Source: Eurosta solidaginis
Taxonomy: Eukaryota; Arthropoda; Insecta; Diptera; Tephritidae
Assembly (NCBI RefSeq): GCF_040869045.1
Contig: NC_090323.1
Coordinates: 38,682,066 to 38,746,065 of the forward strand
Direction of reading: 5' to 3'
DNA: 64,000 bases
A model generated the notes under the pieces. That model was not told where the DNA came from, did no database searches, and saw only the letters and a list, made by a program, of their open reading frames with translations. How positions within the stretch are numbered: position 1 is the stretch's first letter; every line of letters starts with the position of its first letter. Shown in pieces: positions 26,887-36,010 of this stretch. The translations under genes and the position numbers were made by a program.

Positions 26887-27236
26887 TTAACTTCTCATTT
26901 ATTCAATAAAAGTAAAAAATTTGTTTTCTTGTCGGTCATCACGCTTAAAAAGGTTAACTTGAATTAATATCAAAGACAAAACTTGAATTAATATCAAAGA
27001 AAACAAAAAGTTGCATAAATATTATAATTGCATAAGTTGATAATATGCAATAGCTTTACCGCGGCAGTCCCCGAGTGCCACACGTCCTTTTTTTTAGTTT
27101 ATTTATGTATGTTTGTAACAAGAAATAATTTATCTTTGAATGTACGATTAAGTTTTTTTCTAAATAAAGTTCATATAAAAATATTACACTTTTTTATTTT
27201 GATAAACGGGCACACGAAATAAGCTGTGAGCCACTG

Positions 27237-27920
27237 TATGTAATTCAGATGTGGTCTGTAGTTAAATGCTGACTTCAGACCAATCGCCCTTTGCCTGTTG
27301 TTGAATGCTCACAACCTTTCATTTAACTCTCCCCTTTGTTCCAAAAAGCATCATACTTCGCTAATAAATATCAGAATTGAAAATAAGGTAAAGGGAGGAA
27401 GAGACAGAAAGAGCGCGTTTATTATTTTCTTAAGCTACATACATATGTGTTGCTTTGTTTATAGCAAATCAATATCAAAGCAAATCACATTTTGGATTTG
27501 CATACATCGTTGCCAAATATTTTTTTCCCAATTCGTCAGACGCCGCAATCGTCATATCTATGGCAACAACCAATAACAACCAAAGTTGAGTTAGGACGAA
27601 ATTGAGTTAGGACGAAGTTGGGTTATTATCAGGGGACGTACGATTGTATTCGCCGGATTTCATGCAACAACATTAACTTTAAAAGTGCTTTTCTGAAGAT
27701 TGTCTTTGATTGCTATTTTTTGTTGCCACATACAACATATAAAATCGTTTTTAATTCATTTTATTTTATTATATAAATAACAAAAACGTCTTAAAAGATA
27801 AATTTTGTATTACATACAAAACGTACTTGTTTTCAGTCATTTTAACAATTATTTTTCTTTTGTTTTCTTTGAGCTCGAATCGAACCTCGCATAAACTACT
27901 ATATCATTTTAGTTTCTTAG
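27237..27920. other. Unassigned spacer with a short tandem repeat
   Basis: No gene recognised. Around 27583-27625 the phrase GTTGAGTTAGGACGAA is repeated two to three times. CAGGGGACGTACGATTG near 27632 could resemble a hAT terminus, but I found no matching inverted copy to the right of the hAT remnant, so it is not called. Confidence 0.4.
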
Positions 27921-29125
27921 TTATACAATTTTGCGCTCATTTTCTTTTAGCATATTTATTTGCAGTTCAATATTATGACAGGAAAATTTATTCAATTTTA
28001 AATAATCTTGGGCTAGCAGTATTCCTTTTAATGTATCAGTTACCACACTGTTTCGGATTTTTGTTGTATTTAAATTTATTTTAGAAAAAATTCGTTCTAC
28101 ATTCGCTGAAGAGTGTGGCAAGCACATTCGATCTGCAACGAATGCACATAAATTAGAAAAAGCGTATATAAAGTCAGCTCTTTTGATAGTAGAAATAGTT
28201 TTCAAAAAAACTTCTGGAGGAACCTTAGAAATGTCCTCAAAATATGTCTTAAATTCTAAAAACTTTAATTTCCTATACTCACAATCAATATCCTGCACAA
28301 TTTTCTGATCGATTGTGTGCGAAAAATGTTGCAAGACCATATGGAAAAAATCAATTTTTTTTCCAGCAACTTCTTTGGGATCCATGAAACTTAAGTTAAA
28401 ATCAAAACGCTTTCTAATTTGATCACACACTTCAATATAAAAAATAATACAATTTTGTCTATCGCATAAACTCCTATATAAATCTGATCACTTTGCAATA
28501 TATTTGCAATGTTTTTATAATCTATAATTTCTATGTTGTCTAATGTAATACATTCCGGCTTTACAAAATTAAACAATATACTTAAATAAAGTCTTTTTAT
28601 TTCTGAATACATATTATGTACTTGAAGCCCATCACTCTGGAAAGTTGTATTAACTTTATTAATATTTTGAAGGATATACTTCAGGATGGAGAGATAAATT
28701 TCATTCATATCATTCAAGTTATCAACAATGAGTTTTGCACTGTCTATTTTGTCAACATTAACAGCGAAGTTAAAAAATATTTTTAATGACTCATAAAGTT
28801 CTAATACTCTGTATACTACTGCCTCTAGGGATAGCCAGCGAGTTTGACATGGATGTAGCATCTTTCCAATTCCAATAGCGCAATTATATTTTTCAATTGA
28901 GTAGGTACTTCTCTGAGAACTATTGGAAACGTAATTATACACATTTCGGACCAATGTTTCTATACTGCTGGGTAGCTTTAAGCAGGCATACGAAGAGCAA
29001 ACTGCCAAGGAATGATATATACATTTAAAAGTAAATAAGTTAGGAATTTTTTCTTCAAAAATTCGGGCGAGCGAATTCTTCGAGCCGGTCATGTTATTGG
29101 CTCCGTCTGCAGCAAAAGCTAGCAT
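27921..29125 (-). pseudogene. hAT-superfamily transposase, 5'-truncated and frameshifted
   Basis: The minus strand begins MLAFAADGANNMTGSKNS, containing the conserved Asp-Gly of a hAT RNase H-like core. CIYHSLAVC follows, then the MLHPCQTRWLSLEAVV block of the ZBED/hAT family. The frame breaks near 28440 at a run of T; the following frame (28430-27921) begins MCDQIRKRFDFN and runs on to LPHSSANVERIFSKINLNTT, the C-terminal hAT dimerisation motif. The N-terminal BED zinc finger and the first part of the catalytic core are absent. With about 400 residues left of a usual 600 or more, it is inactive. No terminal inverted repeats were found around it. Recognition of the superfamily is firm; the subfamily is not. 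Confidence 0.88.
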
Positions 29126-29385
29126 ATTTTTAGTATAAGGTATACATTGTTCAGCTTATTGTATCTCAATTTTAGATATATGCAATTTCTTGGTGTTTGA
29201 ATATTTAAAATAAATCTTACATGGAAGGCAGGCTTAAATCGTTATTTTTCATTACAAAATCGTCCAAGCGTCATTCTAGTTGAAAATCGTCAATATGACG
29301 ACGGCGTCGTCAATCTGTCAACGCTGTTTGCATACAATGTGTGTTTCTAATCAACTTTACTACATACATAACTACATATGTATTG

Positions 29386-29732
29386 CCAAAGAGAATAAAT
29401 ACAATAAGAGCCGTCACTCGTTATTTTGTGGCGAGTATCTTGCTGGAAATTGAAAAAATTGATGCCGAATGTTTTCTGAGAGGGACATTTTTAATTGTCT
29501 CGCATTTATCCATGCCATGAAGGCCCCTTGTGCAACTGTGATTTTTGGAAAGAGAATTAAATAAATTAATTAAATACAGTCGAAAAATAAACACAAATAC
29601 CCCACGAAAATGTATAGAAGACATTTATAAACATCTCGCCCAAAAAAAAAGTAGCGACTACCTCTCAGTATACATCGGGTAAATGCCAAAAAAATAACGA
29701 GCGACGGCTCTTATTGTATTTATCCTCTTTGG
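29386..29732. mobile_element. MITE, 347 bp, with 5-bp target duplication
   Basis: Termini CCAAAGAGAATAAATACAAT (left) and the complement of CCAAAGAGGATAAATACAAT (right) match over about 43 bp with two mismatches. Both extend through AAGAGCCGTCACTCGTTATT. TATTG flanks both sides (29381-29385 and 29733-29737). There is no coding capacity; a 67-codon frame inside is incidental. The superfamily is not assigned. Confidence 0.85.
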
Positions 29733-29737
29733 TATTG

Positions 29738-29965
29738 CTTTGTACCGAATTGATTGTTTTGATTTTCAGTGGTTGTCGCAAAACAATAACAAAGCGAAAA
29801 ACTCGTGCATTTTCCAAGAGCGAGATGACGCACTCACTTTGGCTGTGAGTATATGTTTCTCTTCACAAACACAAAGTTGTTTTTGTTGGCCCGCTGTAGC
29901 TTGGGTTTGGCCATCGAAAAGTCTTATGCATGCATTATTTAGGGGGTTTCATCAACTTTATCCTA
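29738..29965. other. Unassigned stretch
   Basis: I see no recognisable gene, repeat or mobile element in this stretch. Confidence 0.3.
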
Positions 29966-31490
29966 AAAACAAGTAAATGTGTCTAAGTTCGGGTGTAACC
30001 GAACATTATATACGCAGAGTGAGCTTCAATAGCATATTTCATTTCAGACAAATTACTTTTCTACATAACACGTGGCACCGCCCGCTTAAACAAAATGTCT
30101 CCCCATTTCCTCTTACAAAAAAACTTGATAAATGTAATATCATTGATTCAAAACTATTTTTTCCAAGTTATAGCTTATTATTCCAGTCTACGGCCCTTTT
30201 AAACTTGTTATACTCAGCTGAGCAGAGCTCACAGAGTATATTAACTTTGTTCGCATAACAGTAATCCGTAACGGCATAAACTAATCGAGATATATATAGT
30301 CTTCTATATATCAAAATGATCTGGGTGAAAAAAAAAAATTCATTTAGCTATGTCCGTCCGTCCGTCTGTAAACACGATAACTTGAGTAAATTTTGAGGTA
30401 TCTTGACGAAATTTGGTATGTAGGTTCCTAGGCGCTCATCTCAGATCGGTATTTAAAATGAACGAAATCGGACTACACCTACGTCCACTTTTTCGATATC
30501 GAAAATTTCGGAAAACCGAAAAAGTGCGATAATTCATTACCAAAGACGGATAAAGCAAAAAAAATTGGTAGGTGCGTTGACCTTATGACGCAAAATAGAA
30601 AAAATCTGCACACTGGGCATGGCACCGCCCACTTTTAAAAGAAGGTAATTTAAAAGTTTTGCAAGCTGTAATTTTGCAGTCGTTGAAGATATCATGATGA
30701 AATTTGGTAGGCACGTTACTCCTATTACTATATGTGTGCTAAATAAAAATTAGCGAAATCGGATGACGAACACGCCCACTTTTAAAAAAAAAAATTTTTT
30801 TTAGTAAAATTTTAACAAAAAAATTAATATCTTTACAGTATAAAAGTCAACATTCCACTCCAGTAATGATATGGTGCAACAAAATACAAAGCTAAAAGAA
30901 AATTTCAAAATGGGCGTAACTCCGCCCTTTTTCATTTAATTCGTCTAGAATACTTTTAATGCCATAAGTCGAACAAAAATTTACCAATCCTTGTAAAATT
31001 TCGTAGGGACATACATAGATTCTATGACGATAACTTTTCTGTGAAAATGGGCGAAATCGGTTGAAGCCACGCCTAGTTTTTATACAGTCTGTCCTTCCGC
31101 TCGGCCGTTAAAACGATAACTTGAGCAAAAACCGATATATCTTTACTAAACTTTGTCCACGTACTTATCTGAACTCACTTTATCTTGGTATAAAAAATGG
31201 CCGAAATCCGACTATAACCACGCCCACTTTATAGATATCGAAAATTACGAAAAATTAAAAAAATGCCATAATTCTATACCAAATACGAAAAAAGGGTTGA
31301 AACATGGTAATTGGATTGGTTTATTGACGCAAAATATAACTTTAGAAAAAACTTTGTAAAATGGGTGTCACACCTACCATATTAAGTAGAAGAAAATGAA
31401 AAAGTTCTACAAGGCGAAATCAACAGCCCTTGGAATCTTGGCAGGAATACTGTTCGTGGTATTGCATATATAAATAAATTAGCAGTACCC
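29966..31490. repeat. Dispersed dipteran repeat, copy 1
   Basis: Starts near AAAACAAGTAAATGTGTCTA with the small palindrome GTTCGGGTGTAACCGAAC. From ATACTCAGCTGAGCAGAGCT (about 30209) it runs through GTCCGTCCGTCCGTCTGTAA, GAAATTTGGTATGTAGG and repeated GGGCG..CGCCC phrases to the border of the 129-bp minisatellite. The same text recurs at 62611-64000, reading in the same direction. The family is familiar from many fly genomes, but I do not assign its transposon class. There is no coding capacity. Confidence 0.8.
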
Positions 31491-32771
31491 GACAGATGAT
31501 TTTCTGGATCACCCTGGTCCACATTTTGGTCGATATCGCGAAAACGCCTTCACATATACATCTAAGGGCCACTCGCTTTTAAAACCCTCATTAATACCTT
31601 TAATTTGATATCCATATCGTACAAGCACATTCTAGAGTCACCCCTGGCCCACCCTAATGGCGATATCTCGAAAAGGCGTCCACCTATAGACCAAATGCCC
31701 ACTCCCTCTTAAAATGCTCAGTAATACCTTTCGTTTGATACCCATATCGTACAAACATTCTAGAGTCACCCTTGGTCCACCTTTGTGGCGATATCTCGAA
31801 AAGGCGTCCACCTATAGAACTAAGGATTACTCCCTTTTAAAATACTCATTACAACCTTTCATTTGATACCCATATCGTACAAACACATTCTAGAGTCACC
31901 CCTGGCCCACCCTAATGGCGATATCTCGAAAAGGCGTCCACCTATATACCTAATGCCCACTCACTCTTAAAATGCTCAGTAACACCTTTCGTTTGATACC
32001 CATATCGTACAAACATTCTAGAGTCACCCTTGGTCCACCTTTGTGGCGATATCTCGAAAAGGCGTCCACCTATAGAACTAAGGATTACTCCCTTTTAAAA
32101 TACTCATTACCACCTTTCATTTGATACCCATATCGTACAAACACATTCTAGAGTCACCCCTGGCCCACCCTAATGGCGATATTTCGAAAAGGCGTCCACC
32201 TATAGATCTAATGCCCACTCCCTCTTAAAATGCTCAGTAACACCTTTCGTTTGATACTCATATCGTACAAACATTCTAGAGTCACCCCTGGCCCACCCTA
32301 ATGGCGATATCTCGAAAAGGCGTTCACCTATAGAGCTAATGCCCACTCCCTCTTAAAATGCTCAGTAACACCTTTCATAGCGGCCACTGTGGTGTGATGG
32401 TAGCGTGCTCCGCCTATCACACCGTATGCCCTGGGTTCAACTCCCGGGCAAAGCAACATCAAAATTTTAGAAATAATATTTTTCAATTAGAAGAAAATTT
32501 TTCTAAGCGGGGTCGCCCCTCGACAGTGTCTGGCAAGCGCTCCGATTGTATTTCTGCCATGAAAAGCTCTCAGTGAAAACTCATCTGCCTTGCAGATGCC
32601 GTTCGGAGTCGGCATAAAACATGTAGGTCCCGTCCGGCCAATTTGTAGGGAAAAATCAAGAGGAGCACGACGCAAATTGGAAGAGAAGCTCGGCCTTAGA
32701 TCTCTTCGGAGGTTATCGCGCCTTACATTTATTTTTTTAACACCTTTCATTTGATTCCCATATCGTACAAT
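31491..32771. repeat. 129-bp minisatellite at the end of the dispersed repeat
   Basis: GGCGATATCTCGAAAAGGCG recurs at about 31659, 31787, 31917, 32045, 32175 and 32303, that is every 128-130 bp. Units alternate between CCACCCTAATGGCG and CCACCTTTGTGGCG forms over the first five, making a 258-bp dimer. The array is split by a SINE at 32378-32738 and is cut at about 32771, where Gypsy element A begins. The same minisatellite begins again at the right edge of the window (63930 onward). Confidence 0.9.
32378..32738 (+). mobile_element. tRNA-derived SINE, copy 1 (intact)
   Basis: Inserted in the minisatellite with an 11-bp target duplication AACACCTTTCA (32367-32377 and 32739-32749). The head is tRNA-like: TGGTGTGATGGTAGCGTGCT fits an RNA polymerase III A box and GGGTTCAACTCCCGGGC a B box. 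The body carries GCCCCTCGACAGTGTCTGGC, GCCTTGCAGATGCCGTTCGG and AACATGTAGGTCCCGTCCGG. The end is AT-rich (TTACATTTATTTTTTT). Four other copies lie in the window. Transcription by polymerase III is inferred from the boxes only. Confidence 0.88.
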
Positions 32772-33229
32772 TATTGTTCTTGTCGTACCTGTGTTTCATC
32801 CTACCATTTATTATCCTGGACCGTTCCCTCACACTCTGTTGTTTGGCCAATGAACTACCCCGCAGAGCTTGATCTTGCTGGATTAACCTTGCATCATCAG
32901 TATCGTCTTGACGGTTCACTACAGTAGTGCGCCCTATCTTCAAACTATTCTTGCATTCTTTCTGGGGAATTCTTTCCTTCGTTTTAGTGCGTCCATTTTG
33001 GTTTGTCAATGCCAGTGTTTCTCTCACAGGTATCTTTGATTTTGCTTTGTTTGGCCCATTCCTTCCATCAACCTTTGCCCGATCTACTGCCTTTGACTTT
33101 GGTGGTCTTTGTCGAATCGCCTCCACCAGCACTCGCTTACTGCTGAACCCTTTCTCCAAACTGAAGTTGAGTGGTACATCCTGGTTCTTATAGCGCATAT
33201 TCCTTCTTTGCATGTCCACACGGCGTGCT
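32772..33229 (-). pseudogene. Remnant between protease and polymerase (element A)
   Basis: The minus-strand frame DMQRRNMRYKNQDVPLNFSL matches the post-protease linker of element B (40000-39800). It is followed by a degenerate counterpart of the start of the polymerase (RTTVVNRQDDTDDARLIQQ). The protease itself and the zinc knuckle are absent. The remainder of the polymerase is cut off by the junction with the minisatellite at about 32771. Confidence 0.75.
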
Positions 33230-33315
33230 TTTAACGCTGGCGTACACAGAAGCGATGCTGTTTCCTGAATCAGAGCATGTGATACCGTTTCTGTGAATGT
33301 AGGTTTTGGGTTTGC

Positions 33316-33696
33316 TTATGTCACCCGTTTCGTTTCGACATCCCGTATTCCATTAATAAAGCTCTGGATTTTTACCCTTTCGGAATATTCCACGGGTGTG
33401 TCCGCATTCGCTAAATGTGCCAGCGTTTCAACATCCGACGCAAACTCTTGCAATGTTTCACCAGGCCTCTGGAAGCGCTTCAGTAACTCCATTTGGTATA
33501 TCTGTCTCCTATGCTCGATTCCGTATCGCCTCTCTAGTGCGCCCATCAATGCTTCATAACTGTTACGTTCGTACTCTGGAATGGTCTGTAAGATTTCCGC
33601 TGCAGGCCCTTTCAATGCCACGAACAGTGCAGCAACTTTATCTTCAGCATTCCAGTTGTTCACTGTTGCGGTCTTCTCAAACTGAAGCTTAAACAC
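33316..33696 (-). pseudogene. Gag capsid core (element A)
   Basis: 126 residues beginning MFKLQFEKTATVNNW. It contains DKVAALFVALKGPAAEIL, ALERRYGIEHRRQIYQME and LQEFASDVETLAHLA, the retrotransposon gag core fold. It closely matches element B (41000-40600), for example ERVKIQSFINGIRDVETK. It is separated from the SAP part by a frame break between 33774 and 33696, and downstream it runs into the internal deletion. Confidence 0.85.
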
Positions 33697-33773
33697 CTGG
33701 AAAGGAACAGAACCGTCAAAGGATGGTGTTTTTACCTTTCGCTGAAACTGCTGGGCGATTTAGGTGCAACTCT

Positions 33774-34333
33774 CAACGACCTCTCAATATTTCAAACTCG
33801 GCAGCAATTTTGTGTTCGAGTTGTAAAATTTTAGTATCTTGCGCCTCCAACTTCGACGAAATACATCCTTCTTGCTCTTCCAGTGGAGCAGAGATATGCG
33901 ATGATATCTGTGCTGAAACTTGTGCCGACATTTTGGATATTCGTGCCTCTTGTGCTTCAATCTTAGATGTAATCTGAGTCGACATTTCTGAAATACGCAT
34001 ATCTTGTGCTTCCATCTTGGATGTTATACGTGTCTTCTGTGATTCCAGTTGAGATGCCATTGTAGATGCTTGAGCAGATATTGTAGCCAAAATCATGTTC
34101 AAGTCTGTGCTCGTAACTGTCTGCGATGTTTTGTTTTTCTCTTCAATTTTTGTTGTTGTGTCGTCCCCATCAGGATGAAATACATCATCGTCCACATTAA
34201 TTCCTTCCGACTCCATTGCGTCTCGTAGTCGTGCCTGAAGTTCGAGTTTATTGCCGGTTGTGTTCAATCCACGGCTCTCCAACTCCCTCTTCAGTTGCTG
34301 GATCCTCAATTCACTCAACTTTGCCATGTCCAA
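33774..34333 (-). CDS. Gag N-terminal part with SAP-like motif and coiled coil (element A)
   Basis: 186 residues starting MDMAKLSELRIQQLKREL, about 50 bp inside the LTR edge, as expected for the first gag codon. Residues 5-40 follow the SAP pattern (LSELRIQQLKRELESRGL, then GNKLELQARL), a helix-turn-helix DNA-binding motif. From about residue 95 there is a heptad-rich section with imperfect repeats of SKxEAQxxRIS and QVSAQISSH, which is probably a coiled coil for assembly. The frame stops before the conserved capsid region, which lies in another frame just downstream, so the gag of this copy is broken. Role in particle assembly is family knowledge; DNA binding is inference. Confidence 0.75.
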
Positions 34334-34386
34334 GTTGTATTCGTAATCTTCGGAATTTATTCAACAATTCCTCTTATAACACCAAT

Positions 34387-35270
34387 TGTAATGAATTTAG
34401 TGCTATTCAGCTTATTTGCAACCTTCTACTAACGTTTGTATCGCTAAACTTCAATATTCAATAATGCAAAATGGTCTTTATTAGAGTACTTCACAATAAC
34501 ACTTATACTACGCAGCCAATAGCGTGCTTAAAACAAACTCATTCTGCTTACTCAGCTTTTGCTCCTTTTATACTCTCTGCTGTGTCGCTCGCATACTTCT
34601 AGGTGTTTCTTCTTCTAGAGTTTACTACTTGTTTACCAGGTATAAACTCACCAGCTATAAACTACAGATGCACGTTTATAGTTTCTCATATGCGCGTGTA
34701 TATGTGAGTGATACTTCCACCGATGATTGCATACTTTTGTGATATATGCATGTGTTTGTGCATATCTCTCCGCTTCTTGTATGTACATATGTGCAGACAT
34801 AAAGGGTCAGTTATACTTACAGTGCATTGCATGAAAAAACAGTGCATAGCATGTGAAACATAAACGTGATTATACTTTACGTAGCGTACATAGACTATCG
34901 CTGACAAGGGCAAGCACACACATAAATAAAGTTTGTATGTAAAATATACACAACCACAAGCAAGCAATATGTGCTACTCTGAGAGTGATGCTAATTTTTC
35001 CAATCTTTGCAATAACAATGTTAACAGCACGGCGAGTGAGAGAATCGCGCGCATAGCACATACATGAAAATCAAAATTAAACAGACTTTCATGCAATGCA
35101 ATGCAATGCACTGCATAGTCTAATCAATTACACGCAAATCTCATGGAGCAGATATTGTTTGTGAGAGCAATGTTACTTTGCCCTGCTATGCTATGTAAGT
35201 ATAACTGACCCTTAATGATTGATTTGTTTATGTAGATACAATTGACTGCTTAGTATCGGTTTAGAGATGA
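34387..35270 (-). repeat. 5' LTR of element A, split by a MITE
   Basis: The internal edge starts TGTAATGAATTTAGTG (34387, plus strand). It follows the LTRs at 35545 and 51437 through CGCTAAACTTCAATATTCAA, TAGCGTGCTTAAAACAAACT, TTATACTCTCTGC and TCTCATATGCGCGTGTAT. It is interrupted at 34803-35212, resumes with ATGATTGATTTGTTTATG, and its outer edge (about 35270) has lost the final TCGTCACA seen in element B. Confidence 0.8.
34803..35212. mobile_element. PIF/Harbinger-like MITE, 410 bp
   Basis: The perfect 19-bp terminal inverted repeat AGGGTCAGTTATACTTACA is flanked by TAA on each side (34800-34802, 35213-35215). A 3-bp TWA duplication is the mark of PIF/Harbinger elements (family knowledge). 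Comparing with the uninterrupted LTR, GACATAATGATTAATTTGG, shows the empty site. The interior is rich in ATGCA pentamers (35090-35115) and has no transposase. Confidence 0.85.
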
Positions 35271-35544
35271 TAGCATGCCTTAACAATTACTGGGAAATTT
35301 TCTTATGAAAAAGTATAACATAATGTTTTGTCAAAGCCACGTTCATTTAATTTCTCTGCAATATGCATAAATATGAACCTGTTTGTTTAACTAATTAAAA
35401 CTTTCCATTAAAGTTATTAATTAAATACACTAATTAGGCTCCAATAACAAAAAAAAATTATATGGAAATATTATTATACACGTTTAAAAATCATTGTACA
35501 CATATCAATTTGGTAACACAATTCACCTGTGCAAATATACATAT
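35271..35544 (-). repeat. Single satellite monomer between elements A and B
   Basis: Reverse complement of one satellite unit, from TTTTCTTATGAAAAAGTATA to GTGCAAATATACATAT. It carries AAGCCACGTTCATTTAATTT and CTGTTTGTTTAACTAATTAA as landmarks. It is more diverged than units within the array. It is bounded on the right by the LTR of element B, with ATAT at 35541-35544 as one half of B's target duplication. Confidence 0.9.
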
Positions 35545-36010
35545 TGTACCGAATTTACTGAACCTCCGCTTATTTCATACCTACTACTAACGTTCGTATC
35601 GCTAAACTGTTGAATAAATAACTCCAATATTCAATAATGCAAAATGGTATTTATTAAAGTACTTCACAATCACACTTCTACTGCTCGACAGATAGCGTGC
35701 TTAAATCAAACCCATTATGATTGCTCAGATTGCGCTCATTTATACTCTTCGATTTCCTCGTTCCATACTTCGAGGGCGTTTCCAGAATTTACTTAGTTAC
35801 CAGCTACTAAATTATAACTACAGATGCACGTGTATAGCTTCTCATATGCGCGTGTATCTCAGATATATGCATGTGCTTGTTCGTTGCTCTTCGCTGCTTC
35901 TATGGACATATTTGTAGACAGAATGATTAATTTGGTTATGTGCATACAAGTCACTGCTCAGTATCGGCTTAGAGATGACAGTATCCCTTAGTGTTGCTAA
36001 TATTGTACCG
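35545..36010 (-). repeat. 3' LTR of element B
   Basis: Begins TGTACCGAATTTACTGAACC and follows the other LTRs through CGCTAAACTGTTGAATAAAT, TAGCGTGCTTAAATCAAACC and GCTCATTTATACTC to GCTAATATTGTACC. The internal edge is degenerate and therefore approximate. On the minus strand it would supply promoter and polyadenylation signals. Confidence 0.8.

Larger units (their letters stand above)
25323..27096. other. Secondary insertion in the right arm of the Tc1 element
   Basis: The right inverted repeat reads normally to about TATTGCATAG (25322) and resumes at about TTTATGTATGTTTGTAACAA (27100). The DNA between has no counterpart in the left arm. It contains a 116-bp hairpin (25542-25657), an inverted-repeat unit (25705-25968) and a hexanucleotide array (26005-26886). 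A 12-bp inverted pair AGCTATTGCATA (25310-25321) and its complement (27044-27055) lies close to the two borders, but I cannot tell whether these are true ends. Borders are approximate. Confidence 0.6.
23798..27236 (+). mobile_element. Tc1-type transposon with long IR/DR ends, right arm interrupted
   Basis: The left end CAGTGGCTCATAGCTTATTT and the right end (reverse complement CAGTGGCTCACAGCTTATTT) are flanked by TA at 23796-23797 and 27237-27238, the Tc1/mariner target duplication. Each arm carries an inner copy of the motif, CGTCACAGCTTATTTCGTGT at 23999 and its complement at 25231-25252. This is the inverted-repeat/direct-repeat layout known from some Tc1 elements. The arms stay similar between motifs: TGTAAATATTCTACT-like text occurs next to both inner motifs and a TTGTTACAAACATA-like stretch in both outer halves. 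The left arm is about 225 bp. The right arm is stretched by roughly 1.77 kb of inserted DNA (about 25323-27096). Confidence 0.88.
32772..35270 (-). mobile_element. Ty3/Gypsy element A, internally deleted and 3'-truncated
   Basis: Reading on the minus strand: 5' LTR (about 35270-34387, interrupted by a MITE), a primer-site region next to the LTR edge at 34386 (TTGGTGTTATAAGAGG), gag from 34333, then a jump that drops the zinc knuckle and protease, a linker, and the first part of the polymerase. Everything downstream is missing. Compared with element B, the jump joins the region after the gag core (B position about 40535) to the region after the protease (B about 39965). It cannot move on its own. 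Confidence 0.85.

Noticed and set aside
27632..27660. Left terminus of the hAT element (CAGGGGACGTACG)
   Set aside because: No inverted partner was found on the other side of the hAT remnant.
32390..32460. Functional tRNA gene
   Set aside because: A and B boxes are present, but the sequence is the head of a repeated ~360-bp SINE and does not fold into a full cloverleaf by eye.
32927..33193. 88-codon plus-strand frame, and others at 33293-33692, 36817-37232 and 38563-39019
   Set aside because: Shadows of the minus-strand Gypsy coding regions.
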